Below, one piece after another: positions 46,673 to 60,369 of a DNA stretch of 64,000 nt. Source of the DNA: Prostheceraeus crozeri. Taxonomy: Eukaryota; Platyhelminthes; Polycladida; Euryleptidae. Position 1 is the stretch's first letter. The number at the start of each line of letters is the position of its first letter. The DNA lies in NCBI GenBank assembly GCA_907163375.1, contig CAJQUW010003400.1:416901-480900 (forward strand). The letters run 5' to 3'. The notes beneath the pieces are model-generated. The model searched no databases and had not been told where the DNA came from. It worked only from the letters and a program-made list of their open reading frames with translations. The translations under genes and the position numbers were made by a program.

Positions 46673-46732
46673 CCCCCCCCCCACCCCCCCCCCCCCCCCC
46701 CCCCCCCCCCCCTATCCCCCCCCCCCCCTCCC
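46673..46732. repeat. Interrupted poly-C tract
   Basis: About 60 bases that are nearly all C, with a few A, T interruptions, in a region otherwise poor in C. Confidence 0.9.
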
Positions 46733-49700
46733 TTAGTACGATCATGTGTACTTGACTTGTGTGGTTGGGAGTACGAGGGGATAATTATATATGTAAACTG
46801 TAAGAGTGATGAGCAAATTGAGAGTGAGAAAGATGGCTGTTGATAAGATAGCGTAGGGCAAGAGAAGCTCATTTGTGTTGGATTGCAGTTTTGGCTGGGA
46901 GAGAATTAAACTGTTCTAATTGTTATTAAAAGGTGGTGTAGGAAGTTGTGTGAGACGCTGCAAAGAGTGAGGAATTTTTTGAAGAGCTAATTGTGTTTAT
47001 GTAGTGAAATGCTATAATGAACGTTAGATACGGACAGACTCACAAGCAAGCGAATTTAGAAGGAGAATTGGTAAGTGGGTTTTTGTTTAGCAATTGTTGG
47101 TTGATTTTGTTGTATAATGTAAGGAAGATTAGTTGTTGTTGGATTGATGTTAAACCTGGTGGTGGTGGTTGCTAATAGTAGTTATGTTAAGTAGGGAGCA
47201 AGTTAAGCACGCGTATTAATGGATTCTGTCTTTTTTGTAAAGGGGGTGGATTGGGTAGGGGAGATGGGTAAGTAGAAGGTGAGGGGGTTGAAGATAGTAT
47301 GGATTGGTATTTGTGTGTATACAACATGGTTTTTTTGCCGGGCGCGTGTAAACCATTGTTTCTTCTTCTAGACGGGTAAAAGGTTACTCGGAGATTTAGT
47401 ATAATGCGATGAAGAAAAACATAGTTTTGTTGTTGGCGATCTGGCGCTGTTTTAATTTTTTTTAGATATAAGAGTGCGATGAAAAAGAAATATGTGGGGG
47501 GGTGGCAGTTTTGTGGATGCGGTGTCGTGTGCCGATTTGAGAGTTGTTTTTTTGGTTGTGGTGTTTTGTGCGGAGCACTGGTGTGTTTAGTAGTTGAGTA
47601 TGGTTGGGTAACAGCTTGTAGCAGTCAGGTTTTGAGTTTTTGTTTGGTTTATTATTTGTGCACGCCTAGTTTCATTTGTGCATAGACCGCATAGTCTAGT
47701 GAAGCCGGTTGATCTGCGGTGTTGTTGTGTTGCTGGTTGTTGGTAGTTCGTGGTTGGTGGTAAAATGTGGGTGAAGGTAATTTTTTTGTGGTTGTGATTG
47801 TGTAAAAGGTGAGAGTGGAGGAAGGTATTGAGAAGATGCTTGTCTTTTATTTGTGTTTTTTGGGGGTAATTTGTGGGTGTAAAAGGTGGCTTATATTTGT
47901 AATTGTCTGTTTTTAGTGGGTTTTGAGTGTTGTGTGTGTGTGCTTTTGTGTTGTAGTGTTGGGTGTGTATGTTTTTTGGTGGTAAGTATTTTGGTGGTGG
48001 TTTGTTAATTTTGTTATTTTGTAGGTTATGGTGGTAGGCTTATCGCGGTGTGATTGTTCGTGTTATGTATTTGTTTTGTTTTTGAGTTTTAGTCGGTGGG
48101 AGTTGGTGTGTCTTTGTTTATATTTCGTTAGGGGGGAGGGTTGTAATGTGTTGGGCTGTTGTTCAGTGGTTAGTAGTAAGGTGGTTGCGAAGAGGAAGAA
48201 TTTTTCCAGCGGGAGAAGCAATGAGAATGGCCAGCGGAGAAAAGCGGAGAAAGAAGAGGAGATTAGAAAGAGTGTGTCAGATTGAGACAGTCAAGAGAAT
48301 TGCTATGGTGTTAAAGTTTTTTGGTGTTGTTAAAAGCATTACTAGTAGTTGAGTGTGGTGTTTTAGTTTTTTGCGGTCGTACATGGCGACTGTGGAGTGG
48401 GTGTGTGATTATTGCGGTGTGTATGTTTTGTGTTGTGTTTTGTAAATAAAGTGTTGGAGAGAGATAATGGTGAGTGTGAGTCGAGACCCCGATGCGATGT
48501 AATCGGCGCTGATGAAAACATTGTGGAGTAGAAGCTTTTGTGTTTTCGGTTATGGTGCCGGGTTGGGTTATAGTGTTGATATGTTTGTTGGTGGTGAGTG
48601 TTGTGTTTTTCGAGTTTGTGTCTGGTTTTTTTTGTGGTTTGGCTTGGATGTTTTTTTTTTGTGTTGTTTTTTTGATTGGTTGTTCTTGGTTGTGCGGACG
48701 GTAGGTGGTTAAAGTTTTTAGGTTTGCTGTGTGGTGTTTTTGTCTTTTGGAGTGCTAGCGTTGTGTTGGGTAAGAAGGTTTGTTTATGTGTCGGTAAATG
48801 GTGAGAGAAAATTGGCGGTGATTTTGGTTGTTGCGGGTAAGAGTAATGGGTTGTGTGGCTGCATTTGAGTGACGTGTTGTCTGTCTGGCGCGGGAAAGAG
48901 GTGTTTCGAAGTTTTTGGAGATAGATGATGATAGCAACTTTTGGGGTGTTTTAAAGCGTTTGTGTGTGTGTTTGTTTGGTTTGTGTTGTCGTTGTTTTTG
49001 TGTTTTTTGTGCGCTATTTTTGGTGGCTTTTTGTGGGTGGTTTTTGTTTAAACTTATTTTGTAAAAAAGGTTTTGGATGTATGTTTTTTGTTGACCTTTC
49101 AAGTTGTTTGTCGACGTTTAGCATACGGGGAGTCGATGTTGTATAAAGATCTGGTTGTTTTTCTCTGTTGTTTTTTTGTTGTTGCTAATTGTGTTTTGGT
49201 TTTGGTAAGTAGGTATTTGTTTCGTTCAGGGTTGCGTTTTGTTTGTGATATGGTTTTGCGCACAGTCGATTTTTTTTCATTGCCTTAGTTTGGAACAACT
49301 TTTAGTCTCTTAATTTATGGTTGGAACCTTGTGTTGTTGTCAGTATGTCGCAAGGTAATGTTACACTATGATATCAAAAGAAAGGAGTAGAAAAGTAAAG
49401 AAGTAAAGAGGGTGGTTAGATGATTGGATATTTGTGGGGCAAAAATTGATTGGAGGTAAGATTTAATTTAATGGTAATAAGGTGTGAGTACTTCAATAGT
49501 TGTGTAATTTGAGTGCGCAAGTATTATTGTCCAAAGTTTAAAAAAGTGGTTGAAGTGTTTTTTTCTTTCTTTTTTACGAGAGCTACCTTACAGGGTGGGA
49601 CGACCGGAACAAAGGGTGGTTTTAAAATATTATTTGTATTTTTAATTGTTTTTTTTATTAGATCTTGTTATGGTGTTGTTTGAGTTTGAGTATTTTTTTC

Positions 49701-52700
49701 TTTGGGTAATTATGTTTTTGTATTTAGTTGTAACAGAATATTCAATATTGTTATTATTTTGGGGCGTTTATTTTCATGTTTTAAAGTATTCATATTGATG
49801 CAATTGGAGTGGTGATGTTGTGATGTATATCTGTATGGGTGATAATTGGAAGGTGGAAGGGAAATGATTTGAAATTCGTGTATAATACAGGGATGGAAGA
49901 CTGTGAATATTATTTAGGTGTGGAGAAGAAGATTTGTATTATTAGGTAGTAAATATTTTCGTATGAGGAGAAGGTGAATGGGGGAAGTGTGGAGTATAAA
50001 AAGAAGTTAAGAGGAGAAGAGAATAAAATTGGAAGTAAATAAGGGAAATTCTTTTTTTGTTTCTGTTCGATCTGTGTATAAGGTCCTTCTGCATTTGCAT
50101 TGATTTTGTGAGTCTGTGTAGTTTAGTTTGTAGTGTGTGTGTAGGGCTTTCACTGCTGGTTGTTTTGCGTTGTGATATCGAGTAATTGAACTCCAATTCG
50201 ACTCAGAAGAGCGCTGGGTTTTTTATGCTGTTGAAAATGATGCCAGATTGTAAAGGCTAATTGCTTTAGCTACATATGTGTTTTTGTTAGACATATTGTC
50301 GTACTACACGTTGCTGATGTCATGAAAATACGGACTTTTGGATTCTCATGTATGTTAGCAATCTGTGTGTGGTTGTGTTTGTTGTTGGTTGTTTTGAAGG
50401 CGGTTTGTTTATGTAGCACAACTTATTCTGGTTTTTTGCTGTGTGTATACGCATCTATTGTTGTGGTTGTATTTTGTTGTGTGCGTGAGTTGTATTTCTT
50501 CGCGCAGTTTGTTAATTGTATTTGTATGAGTGGTTTGTTTGTAGAACTTATTGGGTTAGGTTAAAATTATATAGTTACTCATGAGGGGTTGTAAATATGA
50601 GTGAAAGAGGTATTCGAGTTATGTAATTGATGTGCTATGTATGCGGTTTTGTACATGTTGTTTGTTTTTTTATGGGGGTTAGAGCAGCGGTTGTTGTGTG
50701 TTGTTGTGTTCTGAAGAGAAATGTTGTGTTAATATTGCAAAGAAAATGATGAGAAATGTTGAATGTGTCTCAATTTTACAAATTGCTATTTTTCGCAATA
50801 AGGGAAGTAAGACATGTGAGAGAATTTTTGATGTGTGTAAGATGTGTTATTTTGTTATTTGTGTGTAGCACGAGAGGTAGAAGGAGGGGTTGTGTGGGTC
50901 AAAAAGGGTGAGGGAAGGAATTTGGAGAGGGGTAAATAAGATGGTTAGGAGGTGTGTTGTGGTTTTTTGTGTGTGAAAAGTAGAGTTGTTAATACGTGTT
51001 TAATTTTTAGTGAGATTGAGCGTTAAAAGGTAGATGAGGTTAGTTTATTATCGTGTATTTGTTTCGCTTTTGAGTCTTCTGTATTGTGTGAGTTGTGTTC
51101 GTTATTAAGTGAGGTCATCTGAAATCTCGGCAATGGTGTGGTGTGTTCGTCGTGGTTTTTGCGTTTGTTGGTAGTGGTTGTTAAAGGTTGGTGGTGTGTG
51201 AGCGGTGTTGGTAGTTTGTAATTTTGTTGTTTTGTTGTAGAAGTGTTGGTAAATGGTAGGTTGTGAGTTGAATAGAGAGTTGGTAAGATGAGTTTTTTTG
51301 TGTGTTGTGTGTGTAGTTTGTTGATAGTGTGTGTTTAGATGTTGTTGTGGTAAAATGGGTTTGATTGTTGGAGAGTGAGAATTTGGAGTAGATGTGGAAG
51401 GGTAAGAAGCTGTTTTGTGTTGTGTTTGTTTGTTTGATTATTTGTGTTTGTTTGTGGGTAAGCTTTTTTGGGGGTAATGGTTGTGTGAAAAGGTTTAGAG
51501 TTGAGAATAACTGTTGTGATGAATGCTATGAAATAGTGTAAGGTTGATGAGAGGAGATTGTTGGTGGTGTGGAATGTAGAGAGATACGGTGAGAGAAGGA
51601 GTGTGTTCTGTGTTGAATTGTTGGGTTGTGAATTGGTTGAGGGAATGATTGTGAGGTGAGAGTAGATAGATGATTAGGTGGTTTGAAGTTAAAGGGTTGT
51701 ATTGAAATTTGTTGTAGGGTTGTTGATAATGTGTGTTTGGTGATTGATTCGTTATAATGATGTGTGGATAATGTTTTTGTGTGTGTTGAATGTATGTAGT
51801 GAATGATGTTTGATTGTGTTGTGTGTGGTTGGTTAGTTGTTTTGTGGTTTGTTAGTTGTAAATGGGTAGATGAGATTGTGGGGAGTAAGCTTTTTGTTTG
51901 GTTTGTATGTGTGAGGAGATTGTGTTATTTTGGATAAGGTTAGTTTGTGTAGGTGTTGGTGTTGTTGTGGGTGTAGGTGTGTGTGGTAATTTTTGGTTTT
52001 GGATGTGTTATGAATAGGTGGTGTGAAGAAGTTGGAGAGCTGGTTTGGGAGAGGAAGAGAAACTGCTTTGATTTGTTGAATTTATTGTTGTTTTGGTGTG
52101 TAAATTTGAAGGTAATTTTGTGTAAAGGGTGCTGTTGTGGGTGTGGGGGTGGTTGTGATAAAGGATGGTGTGAGAAGCTTTGTGGTTGGTGGTGGTGTTG
52201 TTTGTGTTTTGGTGTGTGGGTATGGATTTTTGTTGGTTTAGGTAAAGTGTGTGTTATGTTTGTTGTTTGTTTGGTGGTGGTGGTAAGAAATTGGTGTGTT
52301 TGGTGTGTGGTTTTTGTTGGTAATTAAGATGAATTGGTTTTGTTGATTTGTAAGTGTATGTTGAATAAGATGGTTGTGTTATGGTGGTTGGTTTTTGGTT
52401 TGTTTTTGTTGTTGTTGTGTTTGTGGTGTGTTGGTGGAGAGCTTTAAATTGTGTTGTTTTGTTTGGTAGTTGGTGTAAAGTAGTTGTTGTTTTGGTGGTT
52501 GTGTGAGTAATTGAATGTGTGTGTGTTGAGTGTTATGATTTTGTAGTTTGAGATGTGTGTGTGTGGTGGTGTGTGTGTTTTGGTGTTGGTTTGTGTGTGG
52601 GTTGTTTAGAAAATCTTGTGTGTGTTGTATTTTGTGTGAATGTGGTAGAAGGTTTGCTTTTGTGTGTTGGGTTTAATGGTGGGTAAGTGAGGGATTGTGT

Positions 52701-53879
52701 GTTTGGTTTGATAATTTGTTGTTGTGTGGGTAGAAGTCTGTTGTGGGTTGGTTGTTGTGGTATGTTGTTGGTGTTTTGTTTGTTTGTGTTGGGTGTGTAG
52801 TTGTTGGTTGGTAGGTGGTTTGTTTTGGTGTGGTACATAATGTTGGGTGTGTATTGTGGGGTGAGTTGCTGTTGGTTGTGTAGTATTGTGAACTTGGTTT
52901 TGTTTGGTTTTGTGTTGATATTGTATCGGTTGGTGAACTGTTCGTAGGAAAATAAGATAGAATATTTGTTATGGTAAGTAAGATTTTTTGTTTAGTCGTA
53001 AGTTGAGTACAAGAAGTGAATGTATGATACAGAGGTAATAGTTATGTGGAATGAATCTGACAGGTATGGTTCGTGTATTTAGTCTTCTGTTTTTGTGAGG
53101 GTTGGCATGATTTGGTTGTTGTGGTTGTGTTGTTCACAACTGTTAAGTTCCTTCAGTAATAGGTATGATGTGTCGAAGAGAAGGAGCGTTTAGGATGTGT
53201 CTGTTGCAATTCGGATCGTTCTATTGGGTTGTTTGCGGATGTGTGCCATCTAGTAACAAGAGTTTGGTGAGGAAAGATTATTGAGTGTGTTATTATGGAT
53301 TTTAAAACTTATGTTAGGTGAGTGTTTATGTTGGTTTTTTTTGTTAGTTTTTGCGAAATTATGGGTTTTTTTTTCAATGGTTGCTTTTGTTTAAGATAAC
53401 TTGGTTGCTTCTCATAATTCATGTTTTTCTTCACGCGTTTTCCGTCACAATTATACAAGAAAAGTGAGTCCAGAGAGAGAAACAAACAGTTGGAGGAAGA
53501 AGCTAATGTTGGTGTTTTAATTTTACTAGGATGTCGCTTTTTGCAGTTTAGTTGGTCGAGGTATTGGTGTTAGGGGGTTGTTGCACGTTGGTGGAGCAAG
53601 ACGAGCCGTATTAAATAAGCAGAGCTTGTCTTAGAGTACTGTATTTAGACATGGCTATGTATATAAGGTACGATATAAAAAAAAGACATTGATTTTCACG
53701 GTCGATAGTTGAGTTGTGTGTACATTTGTTTTGTTTAATGTTTGTTGGATGCGTAAATCTTGGTTGGTCGTCTGTTTTCATTCTTCACCTTTGTGTTGGC
53801 GCATGCTTGTTTTTGTAAGTTGTTTGTATTGGTTTGTGAGTAATATTGTCTTTGGGTATTGGGTTGAGATAATAAAAGT

Positions 53880-54560
53880 AGAGACTTGATTGTTGAGGAA
53901 AAGGTGTAAGGAGGAACGAGAGGAGATAGTTTGAGAGCAGGAAAGTTATTAGGGGGAGATGTTTGTAGAGAAGTTGTTATATATGTTTAGAAAGAAGAGT
54001 TTTTTGGTAGTAGGAGGTAATAGTAAAAGAGGTAAGTAGGAAAATTAATGGTTTGGAGTGTTTGTTAGGGTTTGTGTTTGTAGGAGAGTGTTTTTGTTTT
54101 GGATAGGAAGTATGAGAAATTCATAGTCAGAAGTTAAGATAAAAGGTAGATAAATAGTGAGTAGAATTGTGTAAAAGAAAAGAAGAAGAAGAGGGTTAGT
54201 ATAGATTAATAATTTGGAGTGTGAAGGAAGAAAAAAGTGAAAAGAGGTATATAGCAATAGGTATTAGAGAGGTAAAAGTAATTAGTTTGAGATGTAGGGG
54301 GAATAGAAAAAGATTTTTTAATATAAGGAGATTGATGATGAAGAGTAAAGGTGAGAAAAAAGGAAAGTGAAAGATGATAAGATGATGAAAATTGTAGGAA
54401 GTAGATAAGTAAAGTAATGATTAAGGGTTGATGAAGTAGTGTATGAATTTGTAGAAAGAAGAAATGTGATAAAGGTGAGAGTTTTGAGAAGTTTGGAAAA
54501 AAAATGAAAAAAAAAGTGGAAGAAAAAGAAAAAAAAAAAAGAAAATAGAAAAAAAGAACT
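53880..54560. repeat. Purine-rich tract
   Basis: Dominated by GA, GGA and A runs on the plus strand, ending in AAAAAAAAAAGAAAATAG. C remains scarce, as in the surrounding region. Confidence 0.75.
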
Positions 54561-57500
54561 GTTGACGCTCATTTAGAATAAAAACCTTATCCATATTCGC
54601 CCCTATTGACTTATTATAAATACTAGTGTATTTTTGAGTTACGTATGTGCTTGTAATTTTGATTGGTGATTTGATATATGGTTGGTAATAAATTTTTTGT
54701 AATTCTCGTTGTACGTATCGCTGCAAGGATAGTAGGAAAACCAGTAGGAGATCGGTTCAGTGAGTTGTTAAAGAGGAAAAAAGGATCCAGTGGTGTCTGG
54801 TCTGTGGGTATGGGTTAGGGGGTGGTGAAAATTCAGAGAAGAAGTAGATTATCCGTAAAAACATTGAAACGTATTTTTTTTGTTTTTTTTTGGTAATGTT
54901 GTTGTATTAGAACTAAATAATGTGTAGTGTGTTAATAGATAAAGGAAGAAAGGGTGAATGGGGAATTTCAAGAAGTGGGGTAGGTGGAAAGATAATTATG
55001 ACGGTCGCTATTAATTATTAGTTTCAAAGGCCTGTGTTGAAGAAAGATGTTCCAGTACAATTTAAATGTTAATGTTTGTTTGTTTGTTTCTGTGTTGTTT
55101 TTTGTTGTTGTGTAAGTTTTTTTGTTTTTTTGGTTTTGTGTTGTATTTTTTTGTTGGGGGGTATTTGTTTTAAAAGGTGAGGATAATAATGGGTTTGAAG
55201 GGGTTGTGTGTAATTGTTGTTAGGTGTAAAGTGTATTTACTTTTTTGGTATGAAGTAAGTTAACGTTGTTGTTCGTTTTGAGAGTAAAATACTATGGATG
55301 AGAAATTTTTCACTTGGTTTCGTGCTGAGTGTTAATTAGTGTCAGACTTATCATGAGTTGATGTTCACCGGTTATTGTTTGAGTAGATAAGAAGATGAAT
55401 GGGAGTCAGAGGTTTTCGTATTGCGAATAAAAGTAGTTAAATTGTTGTGTTAAGTCGTTCAGTATGAAGTAATAACTCGCCGATCATTTTTTGATTGTTA
55501 GTAATTGTGTGTGTAAGATAAATTGGGTGTGGAGACGATGAATGAGTGAGAGAGATAGAAGAGATGAAAGATATGAGTTAAGTTTTTTGTTGGGCATTAA
55601 TTTTGTAATTTGGTATAAGTATGATTTGGTTAAATGTTGGAGAATATTTTGTTCTTTGGGGGTGTTTATTTTTTTTTGGTATGGGTAGAAAGTTTATTGT
55701 GGTTTTTTTTGTTGTAGTCTGGTCAGTTTGTGGTGGTAGTTTAAATGGTAAAGGTTTTTTGCTGTGGGGGGTTTTTATAGTTGTGTGGGTGTAATGAATT
55801 GACATTGGGGGAATAATGTGGTTTGGTTTCTTGTTTTTGCTTTGTAAAAGGTTGTTGATGTTTTTGTTTGTAAGTGTGTTGTGATTTTATTCATGAGTCA
55901 ATTTATGTTTTTATTGCATCTTTCCTGTTTGCTATATTTTTGTGTTTGTCTGTTTCGAGCAATTAAGTCTATAATTGCATGTAAATTTGTATATGAGGAA
56001 GAATGTAAGTATGTGAAGTAGGACTATTGTTTTGTTTGTTTGAGGTGTATAGTTAATAATTTTAATATATTAAAAGAGAGTGAGTTTAGTAATTAGGTGC
56101 ATATAAATTACGGGTGCATTGTAATGGACGGTACATTTAATAGGTGTATTTTATTAGGTATTTGTAGTTTGTTTCATGGTTGCTACATCATTTAAGTGTT
56201 GTTATGTTGTCGTGTTGTGTTCTGTTGGTTGTTTAAAGGTAATTAAAAAAGAAGAGAGTTTGTTATGCTATGTAAAAAAAGAAAGGCTTTTGCAGTGTTC
56301 GGAATTATGTGTTGTTGGTGTTTGTATTTATGGTTATAAAAGTGTGTAGAGTAAGCATCGGTTTTTAAGTGGGTTTTGTTGTTGTGTTTTTTTTGGTTTG
56401 TGATGTTGTGACTATTTGGTATTTGTGTAAGTGAATTGTTTTTGTGGATATGAGTGTGGAATGTAGAGGGGGGTGAGAGCGAGTTAGATAAAAATAAGAG
56501 TGGTCTCGTTTTTTCGGATGTGTATGTGTTGTTAAATTGCTTACGTCGTTTTGTTTGTGTGTTTCTATTTTTGTATTTGGTTTGTTTGTGAAAAAAAGGC
56601 TTGTTTTGTGTATGTGTTTATTTGTATTGTTGTTGTTGAGACACGATTGATTAGTTGGTGGATGACTAATTTGTGTGTAAGCGTATTAATAGAAAGAGAA
56701 GAGTATGTCGGGTAGTTTGTACTCGAGTAACACTTGTGTGGGTTAGGATGATATGTTTTCTGTGGCGCGCGTAGAAAGTGTCAGTTTATTGATGGTATTG
56801 TTTGTGAATGGATAGGTTGAAAGGTTGTAGGTAAGGTATGTAAGTGTTTTTGGTTTGATTTGTGTTTGCTGGTTTTTTGGTAAAAAATTTTTTTTGTTTG
56901 ATTTTTGGTTTGGTTTATGAGTCTAAAGAACTCGTAAGTATAGTATGAGTTTTTTGATGAATGAAGTTACGAAATAAATATGCGCTGATTAATGCTGTGG
57001 TCTTGATGGGATTTGATATTAGTCTGTTTTAGGATATGGTGTTGACTGGGTTGGTTATATGGCTTTATGGCATCGTGTTGCTTGTTTGTGGTATGTATGA
57101 AAATCTTTTGTAAATCCTTTGTGTTTTGTGTTTTGTTAAATATTTAATGTGACGAATTAATTAATGTCCAGGGGGTGCAAGATGTTGCGTTCTTGGAGTT
57201 TTGGTGCCTATTCATGCGCGTACGCGCTGCGGTATTGGTAATTTTGTGTAGGTGTTGTAAATGTTTTGGGTGTTTTTTCTTGTACAAAGTTTCCCTTGCT
57301 TGTAAGACTATTTTTTTGATAATAATTATTAATAGGTTATTGCTTGCCTCATTCTCTGATTATTTTGTAATTTAAAGTTAAATTTCGCATTGTATCGTCT
57401 TGGGATAGTGTATGTTATAATAAATTATATAATGTTTCGTAACGATTTATAAGTTTTTGGTTATCTCATTAGTTTTGTGTATAAGGTGTTTTGTTGGTTA

Positions 57501-57910
57501 GGGTTTCGTGTATACAAGTTTTAGTCTCTTATAAGCAAAAATACAGAAAGTAGTTCCGTATAAAAGAAAAAGCGATTGCCTCGTTTGTCGATATTGAGTA
57601 AATGTTAATATTTAATATAGAATGGGGTAAAAGGATGTATTTAAGGTTATTTTGTATTGTGTAGAGCAACAAGTAAGAAAGATTGTGGGGAAGTTGGATA
57701 GTGCTATAGGACTTAGTAGCAAGCAGCACTTTGTCTTGTCGTCTAGCGCTTACTAGTAGGTTGGGACTGTGTTCATATTGCCGAGTGATTAGCGTGATGA
57801 GGGCATGCTGGGCTGTAGGAGTAGTGTAGTCGGTTAGTAGTGAGTCCCGTACGTAGTATGTTCAGTCAAGTATGGTCGTGACTATGCCAGTGCTCTCTTT
57901 ACCTAATAAT

Positions 57911-57961
57911 AATAAATAATTGAAATGTCCTTATATTTTCCAAAAAAAAAAAAAAAAAAAA
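57911..57961 (+). other. AATAAA plus 20-base poly(A): possible retrocopy 3' end
   Basis: AATAAA at 57,911-57,916 is followed 26 bases later by 20 consecutive A (57,942-57,961), the spacing of a polyadenylated transcript end. The sequence on both sides has a more normal base composition than the C-depleted surroundings. No coding sequence or target-site duplication was identified, so it may simply be an A run. Confidence 0.35.
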
Positions 57962-60369
57962 TCAAATATTCACCAAGTCTCACAAAGTAATATAGTGCGG
58001 TACAGGTCATCAAACGAGTAATAACATCAATTATTTTATTGAACGAAGTAAGAAAGATAAACTAGTAGTGTTATGTAACAAGTACTAAGGAACAATAAAA
58101 AATGCCAAGAAGTTAGAGTTCTCCCGGCCTAAGGAATTACTTCTAAGTTGTATAATGGGGAAGTGATAACCTGTTTTTTTTGTCCGCTCTTCTCTCGAAC
58201 TGCTGATAGTCCTCCGCGTTTTCTCGATGTAGTAGCTGTTGCGCGGGTTAGAGAAAGTAAAGAGATAAAAAAGAAGAATTAATTAAAAGTCAGTATTGAA
58301 TTGGAGGGTATTGTGTTTGTCTTTGTTGATGAATAGGTGGTTGGATAACTGCTGTGCGTTAATTTTTGTTGATTAAAGTTTGAGTTTTCGTATTTGTGGT
58401 TTTCGACGAAGGGTTCGAACGGAAGATTAATATATGTCTTTTTTCGTTATGTGGTGGCGGAATTTGATTGCTTGTTGTGTAGAAGGATTGATAGTTGTAG
58501 ACGGAACTAGACCGATCGATTGTAGAAGAGTTGGCTTGGGGTGATATGGATAAAAAGGTGAAAGTAGTGGAGATAAAATAGTAATGATGGTTGGTTATTA
58601 GTGTAAAGAGTTGAGCGAGAGATTGTAGAAGATTGTTTGTTGAAGGGAGTGGTAGTTTGGTGGTGAATTTGTAAATTGTTCACTCTTTCTCTGGTTAAAA
58701 TGCCGATTCGCTAGCGGCGCTAATGGGGATAAAAAAAGATATATAAAAGAAAAAAAAATGTAGTTTAATGGCATTGACGAGTATAGAGAAAACTGTATGT
58801 AGTGAGTATGTGAATGTAAATTGGTAGAAAAGAAGGTGGTAGAAGGAGACACTAGAGATATTGGAGGAAAAAATGAAGGTGTTGAGAAGAATGGAATAGG
58901 AGAAATGGCTTGAGGAGATAGAAAATTGCAATGTTGATAGTCACCGGTTACTAGGCTACATATCAGGACCCACGGGCTCTGTCCGCCGCACAGATTTATA
59001 ATTCTATGGGTTAACCTGGATTGTGAGGATTGGGGTAGAAGTAAATGTGTGAGTATGGGAGGTTGTGGGTATGAAGTATTGGTTTGTTGTTGTTGAGAGT
59101 TAGTGATGAGAAGAGAAAGGTGAAAGTATGTATGCAACTGGAATTGGATAGAATTGTGGGATGTTGATGAAAAAAATACTGTATTTTAAAAATGAACTTG
59201 AATATGGGTTGGGAGGGGTAGAAAGGAAATAAAAGTAAAAAAACTAAACGTTTTTTGTGAATATGGTGTATTTTTTTGTGTTATATTTGTTATATTTTTT
59301 TGTTTGTGAACTGTTTGAGACAGCTAAACGTTAGTTGTATGTAACGAGTTGAGAAAAAAAATTAGATAGATTATGGGTTTAGAACAGTTATCGTTAGAAT
59401 TGGTGGTTTTAAAGAAGATGTTCTTCGTGTTTGAACATGGATTTTGTGAAACAATGGGTTTGTTGTGATAAAAGGGGTTTTATTTTTGAGGGCGTACAAT
59501 TTTCGGTTGATTGAATGTATGGGTTGTGTATATATGGCCAAGTGTTATTTTGGGTCGCGTGCGTGTAGTTATATATCTACAGTGTGCGTGACAGTATTGT
59601 GTAAGTTGTTCTCGTTTTGATAGTTTCGGTTTTGTTTATATATTTTTTATAGTTCGTTTTGAGGTTCAGGTCGTTTTTATTTTTGGAGTTTTTGTTTAGA
59701 GGTTGTATGTGGTTAAATAATTTGGTGGGTGTTATCGTTGATTGTTAACGTTTGTTCGCTGAGTTTAGAACTTACTTTTGGTGTCGTTTAGCGCGTAATA
59801 GGTGAGTCTAGGAGACGATGGAGGAAGCGTGCTATTCCGTTAATAAGGTAGTATTCGTTTGATTGTTAGGTTTTGTATTACAGTGTTTGAAGAGATGTAT
59901 TTTTAGGTTAATGTTGAAAGGGTATTGCGTGTTCGTATGTAAAGTTAGAATATTTATAAGGTAATTAGAATATGGTTTTGTTTTAGTATGTTTTTGGTTT
60001 AGGTCGTGAGGTTAATAGAGTATGCGTTAGTCGTTTGTAAATATATAGTATTCAGACAAGGGTGTGTTGTTCGTCCGGTGGTAGTTGTGAGTTTGATGTT
60101 GTTTCTGTGTAGTTCGGCGTGTATCGATGTAATCCTGTTTTTCTTGTGGTGGTTGTTAGAGGAGGTTGGTTTGGTAAAGGATCTTATCAGAATAGGTGAG
60201 AAATAGATATCGTAGTCGAATTGTAATTGTATGTCCTGAAATATATGTGCGTGAGAGTACAATGTTAAAGAAAAAAGGGATTTGTTTGCGTGATTTTGGT
60301 AAAGTAAAGGAGATGCCTGATGCGTTGAGATGTAATAAGGTTGTATGTCGTTGTTATATCCTAGATGTT

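Noticed and set aside
46613-46872. Poly-Pro and poly-Gly frames
   Set aside because: Direct translation of the poly-C tract.
54318-54726. Phe-rich minus-strand frames
   Set aside because: Translation of the purine-rich tract.
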